A DNA stretch of 64,000 nucleotides, taken from assembly GCA_031472005.1 (NCBI GenBank), contig PZJY01000004.1, forward strand, positions 2,206,556 to 2,270,555, written 5' to 3'. Shown piece by piece: positions 56,243-64,000 of this stretch (position 1 is its first letter; the number at the start of each line of letters is the position of its first letter). Source of the stretch: Tetracladium setigerum. Taxonomy: Eukaryota > Ascomycota > Leotiomycetes > Helotiales. The notes beneath the pieces were generated by a model. It saw nothing but the letters and a program-made list of their open reading frames with translations, was not told where the DNA came from and searched no databases. The translations under genes were made by a program, and so were the position numbers.

Positions 56243-59200
56243 TCAATAACTCACGTTTCCTTCGTCTTCTTCATAATCATTAGCTCCATCAATGCTGCCA
56301 CCAATAACATTGTCCTTTTTTTCCTCCTTCGCATATCCCATCTCTCGTCGCTCAACATCTTTCTGAATCGCCAAGAAGTATTTCTTCAAGCTTCGCAAAC
56401 CCCTCAGGAAACCTAGATCAGGCTCATCTGGGTGTCGAGGGGGGCATGGACGATCGGTGGAATACTCTTCCTGGACAACGCAGTTGGCAAAATCTGCAAT
56501 CTTGAAGTCGATTTTCTTCTTTTTAAGAGGTAGATCTTTCTCTGTCGCGGTACTGTCGCTCTCGCCTTCCTCTGCCGTGTCCCCGTCATAAAACAAGAGA
56601 AGACTTGCAGCATAAAATCGATAGCCTTTGAGGGTTCGAATCAAAACCTCCAGATCCGCAAGTTTCTTCAAAATAGTAGGGATGTGTCTCAGCACACTCG
56701 AGTAATCCACTCCATCGTACAAGAAGCGTTGAAGAGCGCTCTGAAATTCTTGTCCAACCTTGAGATCTCTCCCAAAATATTTATCTTGGAAGACGTAGCT
56801 CTGGGTCTTCACGTCCCAGACTTGTAATCCACAAACCCGAACTCCAAGCTCCTTCGACGTAGTTGCTGCACACTTCGTACGCTGTGATTTTTGCTTCTTC
56901 TCATTTGCTTCAACTCCATATTGGCGTGTTCCCATCTTCAAATCCATGATGCAAGGCTTCTTCATGCCTGCCGTCAAATCTTCAAGTAGGAGGAAATATT
57001 CGACTCGAGAACCCTGCTGTGTCTGTGCTTCCTTAGGATTGACAGGTCGAGGAATATCCACATTAGCCAATGAGTCATCAAATGGCAGAGGAGCTGCTGG
57101 AAGCATAGATTCTTGTGTGTTGGCTGGCAAACCAGATGTCGCAACAGGCTTTCCAAACCCGTTGATAGGTATATCAGACTTGTCCCTCGGTGCAGCATGA
57201 GGTGGGTTTAGAGGCTCCGGATCCATTGCAAAAACTTCCTCTTCCCCATCACCCTTGTATCCAGCATCGTCCGCCTCTTCATAGTATTTCAAATCTCCTC
57301 GGCCCTCTTGAACTTCTTTGGGCTTTCGTCGTAAACCTCCACTGGAGTACCGTCTTTGACGTTTTGATTTTTGGTCATCTCCGTCGTGTTTGACGTCATG
57401 CTCTGGGGCACTCGTACCAGTTTTGTCCTCGACCATTTGCTCATCTCCATTCTCGCTTCCTGTTCTAACATCCTCTTTCGAAAATTCTAGGTTCGCCATC
57501 GATGCTGAGCTTAACTTCCGTTGTTCGGCAGCAGTTCTTAGTGCCCTCTTCCGCATGGACTCTTCCGGAGCCTGAGCCAATGAAGCTTCCTGGCTTTGTT
57601 GAGCAGCTTTCAAGCTTGACTCTGAATTGGAGTTTCTCAACATTGCAATGTTACGGTTCGGAAGAGATCGAAGTTGGGAGGCAGGTTTCCTATGGTGCTG
57701 AATTGGTATTGGACTCAGAAATGCTTCGCCGAACACCTTGTTTCGAAGCGTTTGGTTCCAGATCGTCGAGCCCCAGCTTGCTGAATGCTTGTCATCGAGA
57801 GTGGGACGCGTCGGAGACTCGACTGGATCTGCAGGAGAGCTTTGAGGGTCTGGCCGAGATGTAGGGTCTCGAGGAGGCAGTTGTGTTTGCTTGATTGAAC
57901 GTTGTGTTGGGGCCTCACCGTCGCTCTTTGACCTGTTATGCTGATCCTCGGCTTGCCAACCGGGCCTCAGAAAGCTCTTTGGAATGATGTGACGATTATC
58001 GGCAAATGTAACCATTGGTATGGGAACAGATCCAGATTGAAGTGATTGACTAACAACGCGATTGGTACCATTTTGAGCCTCAGAAGATGCATCACCGTTG
58101 GTTTGAGCTTCGGTTGACTCATCGTTTCCATCCTTTTTTGTTGTCTTTCGTCGTTGCTTTTCAAAGTTGACATTCAAAACCCCAATGTATCTACACAATA
58201 ATATTAGTATGAATGGAACCACAGATAGTCTCCGACCGATTATTTTTGTTTGTCGGAGTTCAAAGAAGGATAGGGAGGTCGATCATGGGCTAACGTACCT
58301 GGGCAGAAATTTCAATAACTTTGGATGGAATCGTTCCACTTTCTCGTAGAACTCATTTTCGCGATTGTTCAATTGTTTACAGACGGCTCGCTTGGAGAAA
58401 CGCCACATTGTGGTGTGCCCACCAACCTGATGACGGTAGGGAATCAACTCAATGGCCTCTAGAGGTTCATGTTGTACAGCCTGGTGGTCGTGGAGTTTTG
58501 GAGTCACAGCCGGGCGAACTTCGCGTTTCAAGGAGCCGGTTGGTGTAGTATCAGACTCTTGATCATCAGTGGTGCTAGAATCATCGCCTTTGATTGACCG
58601 AGCGGTACCACTGGGATTTTCAATATCAATAGCGCGTGGAGCCTCTGGAATGTATGGAGCCTTTTCAAGACGAGGTGTTGGCGGTTTCACGGCTTTGGGA
58701 GAAGGTAAGGGTTTTGGCCTTGGCTCCTTGGCCATGTAGTTCTCATCATGGTCGCGAGAAGGAACTTCATGTTCTTCCAGCCATTGTTGTGAGTTTGAAA
58801 TCTCCAGCTTGTCCGGACGTTGCAATGTTGGTCGTGGAATGGAATCTGGTTCGTCTACCTCTGTTTCTGATTCATGCGAAGTTTGATGAGGCACGAAAAC
58901 AGCAGACGAGATGTGCTCTTCTCCCGAATCCTCGTCCTCGTCCGTCTTTTGATGGTGATGCTCAGAATCATCCTCAATGTCACCATGATTGGGTTGATCC
59001 TGCGACGGGACTGTTTCTTGAGAGCAGAGTTCAGTCAAGGATTTCTCTGTCGCCGTCACGGGGATGCTTCGAGAGAAGGATGTTCCTTTTTGAGCTCCTG
59101 GGGTCAAGTTATGGATCTTTCTGATATCGGCCAGGAGTTGTGCAGGAAAGTTTTGTATTTTGTCATCAGCAATCTGCTGTGGGCTCGACGATATGTTGAA

Positions 59201-60409
59201 ATAATCAGCCTGTTCCCTATTTGGGCCATCATCCGCCTTTGAGAGTGCGTCCTTTGGCTTGCGCTGTTGATTGGCTGGGGACGGTAGAGGACCGGGAGAA
59301 GTTTGATTCTTGGATATGTCCTGGTCTGTTTTTAATTTGCTAGGCTCTGCCGTAGCAGGATCTTTTCCTCGAGAACTGGCGTCTTTGGATTGGGTTCTGC
59401 TCTTGCTGTCCTTCTTTTTCAACTTGTCCTCTGGCAACCCTTCCTTGAAGAAGCGCATGCTGTGACTCGCCTTGCGAGAACGGCTGTTTGGTTCAACCCC
59501 AGCGAGCGCCTCCTTGATAGAGTTTTCCACCTGGCCACTATCATCGCTACCTTGTTGTCCAATTGACCAAGCTCTCTCTGCAGTTGGGGGGCGCGCATCT
59601 CTCCAGGACCTGTATCTTGCTCGCATACCATCGGTTGGCGGATTGGCTGATATTTCCGGGGTGACGGGGCTTTGAGGTGTGAGGTGTCCAGACATTCCAG
59701 TATCACCAAGATTCGTCGAGACAAGACCTTGTAGAGGCTCCTCTACTCGCTTTTCTTTATTTGTACGCTCTAACGACGTGCCTCTGCCGCGGGGATTGGA
59801 GTAGAGAGAGCTAAAGCCAGCAATATCCGAGGAACTGAAATAGCCTGGTGCCCGCGCATCGGTGGCGGATGATACTATCGCCATGTTGTCCTCGTTTTGG
59901 TGTGTAGTATCCTTCAAGCCCATGCCATTCTCTCGATGTGAATCTTCCATAAATTTCTCCGCAGAATCTCCCAGTGCTTCGGTATTCAGGCCATTGTAAC
60001 GGAGTGCGTTCGGGAATCCTTCAAACGGCTTCTGTGGCAGACTCGTGGATATATTGGGTGGAAGGTGGATGTTTAGCTGGGAGTGCTCTGAAGGTTGCGA
60101 TGCTGGGTCTCGTAGCGCATCTGGAGTCTGGACGGGCTGGTCAGGTGTGATTCCGTCTTCATCTGCTTCATAGTTTGTAGCTAGAGCTTGCGTTAACAAC
60201 GATGCAGACTTGGAGCGAGGAGGCGGTCGCGGGCCTCTATTAATCTTCTCGCCATCGTCCAACGCCCCGGGATTTTGAGCCTGATCGGGCGGGTTCAGGG
60301 CGCATGAGAATGTGGTATTCTCAGGGGCAGAAGGAGGGCTCGACATGAGAGGACATCTATTGGAGGCTGCGTAGGTGTGGGAGGTTAATTCGCAGGTATT
60401 GGGCCGCAA
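56243..60409 (-). CDS. kcs1: Inositol hexakisphosphate kinase (KCS1)
   Basis: Exon 1 is 60409-58299 and exon 2 is 58190-56243, joined at AG|GTACGT ... GTGTAG|A to give FLPRYIGVLNVNFEKQ; 1352 aa. A start at 60346 (MSSPPSAPENTT) is also plausible and would give 1331 aa. The first 600 or so residues are disordered, Ser/Pro/Glu-rich. The kinase domain has HTTMWRFSKRAVCKQLNNRE, then the family signature PCIMDLKMGTRQYG (P-x3-D-x-K-x-G), VCGLQVWDVKTQSYVFQDKY, and RFYAASLLLFYDG. Then comes KIDFKIADFANCVVQEE, the metal-binding SLL/IDF pair region. The enzyme makes the pyrophosphate inositol IP7 from IP6 and signals phosphate status. Between the two halves of the kinase domain sits a long disordered insert coded by the start of exon 2. 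Confidence 0.95.
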
Positions 60410-61787
60410 TGGTTTTGGCTATTCTGCCAGCTGCGGGAGATCAAAGGGCCAGGATTGATCAACAAACGAGCCCTTCTGGGGAGGGGGGTGAGAGAGAGAA
60501 GAGAGAGAGAAGGAAGGGTCACTGCAAAGCTGACGGTGGAGAGAAAAACGTGTTTCTGGGAACAATGCAGGGTCACGCTTCTTTTTCTTTTCTTGTTTGT
60601 TTGTTTCTGATCTGCAGTCCTATGGAAAGGCCCAACGGGTGGTCGTGGTGTTTGTGGTGGATAGAATGTTTTGGTGAGAGAGAGGAGGAGGGGAGGTGTT
60701 TCTGAGTCGGAAATAATGATGAAATTCAAGTGGGATGCTTGGACCTCACTAGACCGACCTCACACTCACTCACTCCCCAGCCTCTGGCACCGTCTTGGCG
60801 CGCTAGCCGGCCGAAGCTCCGATCGAGGTACAGCAATGGCACACAACACACTGCAACACTCTTCCAATGGCGTTGTGCTCTGTCGCTTGTGCATCTGTGT
60901 ATGGAGACGAGGAAATTTGTTGAAATGGGAGGATGTGGAGGACGAGGAGGATTTTGACTTTTCTAGGGAAGTATATGGAGAGGGAGTCAGTCAATGGATG
61001 GAATGCCATACCGAACGAACAGTAATGCCATGTTGGCTCCCTCCTTTTGGTTACGTTATATCATCAATGATATTACTAACGATATACCTTGAAGTAGGTA
61101 TCTACTGTACCTCTCGTATCAAGGATCTGCGGGCAAAGTTACAAACACATTATTTCCTGGTACAGGACAGTACGTACTCCGTACTTGTTGTCTGGAACAT
61201 TATTGCCAGGTACGGCTAAGACTGTATTTCTCATCACTTATTGGCACACGACGACGAATTGTACCGTACAGTAGGTACATCGCCAACCCTTTCATGCCAT
61301 ATTACCCTATCAATTCACAACGTGTTCCTGCAACCAACAACCCACCGCCTCCAGATAACGACGAGTTTCACGGACCGGCAAACCTTCGTCGTGCATCTGA
61401 CAGAAGATTCCATTTGGTCTCTTCAGGCCAATGGCTTGCATTTGGTCGGTCTCAACAAGAAAGTCTAATATCTTGGTGCCGGGTGGCTGATGTTGGCTGG
61501 CTTGATACTGGACCAAGCCCTTGTTCCTCTCTCTCATCACAAGATATAGCGAGTGCACTGTACTTCGTACCATCCTGTCGCGGTATGTGTGCGCGAACCA
61601 AATTTTCAGTGCAAATCAAAACATATCTTAACTCTGACTTGTATTTCTTCGTGGTGGGTATAATTAGCAAAGACAAACGTAAGCAATGTCTGACCTGAAC
61701 TCCATTTCCATGTCCATTTCTCCTCTCCCATGCGCCAGAGCTATGCAAGCAAGGTAACATATCACTAGACATAAATCGTCTCTCAAC
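60410..61787. other. Intergenic
   Basis: About 1.4 kb with the KCS1 promoter and leader on the left and the 3' UTR of the last gene on the right. The open frame at 60671-61219 has no domain. Confidence 0.45.
60488..60515. repeat. GA-rich simple repeat
   Basis: AG/GA runs just upstream of the KCS1 start. Read on the KCS1 strand it is a CT-tract, as often seen near fungal transcription starts. Confidence 0.65.
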
Positions 61788-64000
61788 TCAGGATATTCCA
61801 AACAGCCTTCTCCTTTTCATCCCATTACTCTCAATCTCTGTCGCCGCAGCCAATCTTGACTTCTTGAGGTCTGCTTCTACACTCCAATCCTCCAAAAAGT
61901 CGGTGGCCTCTCCAATAGCCCCCGCTAAATCAAAGTCATTCATGAAGTCATCGACTGGGAAGGAGTCACGATGAGCTCCGGAAAAACTGTGACCAGCTGC
62001 GACCTTGCTTGCATCGTCACGCCAGGGAGAGCTACAGCCCATCACCATCCTAGGTGATTGCAATATCGAATTTGCAGGGCGTGCTTGGGCTCGGTGCATA
62101 GGTGCTTCTTGATCAGCGGTGATGAAAGCCTCTGCCATTGCTTCAACCGGAGCCGGGCTACTATTTAGCTGCGAGGCGCTTTTATCAGGCAACATGCGTT
62201 TGAAGCTTCTTTGAGGTGCTTCACCGCCTTTAGGATGGTTGAAGACTAGAATGGGCCGCGGACGCGGGTTTCCATCGTCTACTGGATCTATTTGAGAAGG
62301 AGAGCTCCCCTTAGTTGGTAGTTCAATGACAGGATTTTGTGATGCTGTACTTTCTTCTTCTTCTTCTGCGGCTAGGGCAAAGCCAAAGGAGACTCGCTTC
62401 TTAGCCTTGTTAGGTCCAGCTTTTTTCATGCTGCTCGTCCACGGGTTAATAATTGTTACGTCCTCCTGAGATCGAATGCTTTTGTTCGTTTGAGCCATTC
62501 TCATTTTCGGTGATTTGATGGGAGTCACAAAATTCTCGAAAGTTGTTATATTGTTGTGTTTCGCCAATAGTGAGCGCTCAAATTGCTCCCAATCGGTTGA
62601 AATTGGCTCCTCGTCTTTTCTATACAACGTGGCCGCACCAACGTGTGCCATCTCTTGAACACGTTCGGATATGGAAGGTAAGGTATTGTCATCGGCCCAC
62701 GGACTCTGTGGTTCAGAGACTGGCCGGCTGAGCACATGCTGGGAGGTTGGTGTAACTTCCACATATTCTTCGTTTCTGATCACAACATCATCAATTGATG
62801 TCAGAGCTAAATCATCTTGACGACTGGCAGTACTCGTTCTAGCCTTGGGCGTTTCTTCGGAGATCAAAATGTCTTCTGACAAATTTTCAAAATTTTTACT
62901 TGAATTGCCGGGGCCCGAAGATTGAGATTGTATTGGCTGCTCTTGCACAGGATATTCTTCTTCTGGCTCCGTATTTTCGCCGACATCCTCGGAGGCCGAA
63001 CTATCATCCTGAGAGCTCCCCGGGCGGTTCTGTGACAAGGCATGTTGAATCTGGGACATTTCATCTTGATCTTCATCCTCCTTTGGCTGGTCGTAGCTAT
63101 CATACGATTGTCGTTCGAGTGATTTTATCAAGTCCTGGGATTTTCCCTTCATGGACACCTCAGCACTCGAAAATCTGCGTTCGCGGTCCTTTGTGATAGT
63201 GACAGCCACACTAGAGCTCAGAAGGTTGGTCGTTTGGAGAATGCGAGTTGGTGTAGTATTAGCTGACTGTGTGCTGATTTCGTTCTGATCAATGTTTTCA
63301 TCCGCTGTTGGGGAATTCGCACCTGCTAAGAGGTGCTCCACAGTGGCCTCTGGCTGTGAAGCTGGCCCACATAACGAAACGCCAGAACTTTTCTCAGGAT
63401 TTGTAAGGCAAGGCTGATGAGAACTTTGGCTTGGAGGCGCCATTGTTGGAGAGGACACTTGCGGGATTGTAGGTTCGGTTGTTGTACCACAGCTCCCTAA
63501 CAAGACTGGTGCTGGTGTAATGGAGTTTTCCTGATAGGTGGGTTGACGGGCGTGGATTGACTTTGCTGGAGAGTTGGCCATCCCTTGTCGAAAAGTAGAG
63601 CTAGCATCAACTTCCATCATATCCCAACTTGAGCTGGAACATACACTCTTTGGCGGTGTTGTTGACTCTTCTGCAATCTGCACTCTTATTGGCGATTCCT
63701 CCGCCACAGCCATGGCTCCCGGAGAGAGAACTTCTTTGGATTCCGAGGTAGCTTTGATAGAATGGAGATAGCCCTGTTCTCCAATGGTAGTTTCCCACTC
63801 ATCATCACCATCATCATCCGGCAAATCTGCACTGCCTAGCGAAGCGGATTGCAAAATTGAACGAATCGTTCTTCTGCTTGACTTTAATACGCTCATCGAG
63901 GATTCCGCGCCATTTTTATCAGTCAAGTCAATCGTGGTTTCCCAATCTTCGGAATCTTCGAGTTGTTCTACTTGGCATGATATGGTAGGATTGCTGCGCA
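61788..64000 (-). CDS. Large disordered protein of unknown function with a PP1-type RVSF motif (5' end outside window)
   Basis: One open frame of more than 735 codons continues past the right window edge with no start visible, so the N-terminus is missing. It is Ser/Glu/Pro-rich and mostly disordered. Recognisable short blocks: repeated WETTI segments near the visible N-terminus (DSEDWETTIDLT and DDEWETTIGEQ), KKRVSFGFALAAEEEEE (an R-V-x-F type protein phosphatase 1 docking motif) and RPRPILVFNHPKGGEAPQRS. The C-terminal block SFPVDDFMNDFDLAGAIGEA is followed by TDFLEDWSVEADLKKSRL. Acidic, short-motif-rich sequence of this type suggests a nuclear scaffold or regulator. I recall proteins with this C-terminus in other ascomycetes named only as hypothetical. 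The stop is at 61788-61790. Confidence 0.75.
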   Translation of the reverse strand, partial: RSNPTISCQVEQLEDSEDWETTIDLTDKNGAESSMSVLKSSRRTIRSILQSASLGSADLPDDDGDDEWETTIGEQGYLHSIKATSESKEVLSPGAMAVAEESPIRVQIAEESTTPPKSVCSSSSWDMMEVDASSTFRQGMANSPAKSIHARQPTYQENSITPAPVLLGSCGTTTEPTIPQVSSPTMAPPSQSSHQPCLTNPEKSSGVSLCGPASQPEATVEHLLAGANSPTADENIDQNEISTQSANTTPTRILQTTNLLSSSVAVTITKDRERRFSSAEVSMKGKSQDLIKSLERQSYDSYDQPKEDEDQDEMSQIQHALSQNRPGSSQDDSSASEDVGENTEPEEEYPVQEQPIQSQSSGPGNSSKNFENLSEDILISEETPKARTSTASRQDDLALTSIDDVVIRNEEYVEVTPTSQHVLSRPVSEPQSPWADDNTLPSISERVQEMAHVGAATLYRKDEEPISTDWEQFERSLLAKHNNITTFENFVTPIKSPKMRMAQTNKSIRSQEDVTIINPWTSSMKKAGPNKAKKRVSFGFALAAEEEEESTASQNPVIELPTKGSSPSQIDPVDDGNPRPRPILVFNHPKGGEAPQRSFKRMLPDKSASQLNSSPAPVEAMAEAFITADQEAPMHRAQARPANSILQSPRMVMGCSSPWRDDASKVAAGHSFSGAHRDSFPVDDFMNDFDLAGAIGEATDFLEDWSVEADLKKSRLAAATEIESNGMKRRRLFGIS

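Noticed and set aside
56243..56260. Additional intron at the KCS1 C-terminus (GTGAGT at AAC|GTGAGT)
   Set aside because: Reading through gives a short end (EDEGNVSY) and an immediate stop that looks like the family C-terminus, so no splice is needed.

Overview
This window is nuclear DNA of a filamentous ascomycete. The genes carry short introns (mostly 45-150 bases) with GTANGT-type donors, CTAAC/CTAAT branch sites and CAG/TAG acceptors. The gene set (Mediator cyclin, KCS1, ORC6, EME1, FSH-type hydrolase, a secreted Cys-rich protein) is typical of Pezizomycotina. Protein character suggests Leotiomycetes, but that placement is a weak inference. There is no bacterial, viral, transposon or CRISPR content that I can support.

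Layout. 1-13.3 kb: RING/TRAF zinc-finger protein (cut by the window start), Qc-SNARE (Syn8-like), a small mitochondrial protein containing an 8-base exon, a Q/S-rich conserved protein, cyclin C (ssn8), and a Ca2+-regulated mitochondrial carrier (SAL1-like) with two apparent GC-AG introns. 15.8-20.1 kb: SAM carrier (PET8-like) and tRNA(Ile)-lysidine synthase share a 247-base divergent promoter; then an FSH1-type serine hydrolase. 22.6-28.1 kb: secreted 8-Cys protein, vacuolar Ca2+/H+ exchanger, and a secreted, probably GPI-anchored APP1-type phosphatase. 31-41 kb: RTP1/TANGO6, an intron-bearing tRNA-Gln(CTG), SREBP-like bHLH factor, TYW2/TRM12, an ER/secreted EF-hand protein with a second 8-base exon, and ORC6. 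45-64 kb: a long kinesin, an FAD oxidoreductase, EME1, KCS1, and a large unknown protein cut by the window end.

Strongest pattern. Nine otherwise well-conserved genes contain ten apparent single-base losses. Every one can be placed in a G/C mononucleotide run, and every one is repaired by adding exactly one base. The simplest reading is homopolymer under-calling in the assembly. It matters for any protein derived from this sequence. Protein lengths below labelled 'repaired' assume one added base per site.

The remaining gaps (several of 2-4 kb) hold promoters, UTRs, microsatellites, one 78-base tandem duplication and possibly one spliced non-coding transcript. I found no clear new system. The best second-look items are the two 8-base exons, the GC-AG introns, the His at the SNARE zero layer, the 8-Cys secreted protein and the frameshift series.
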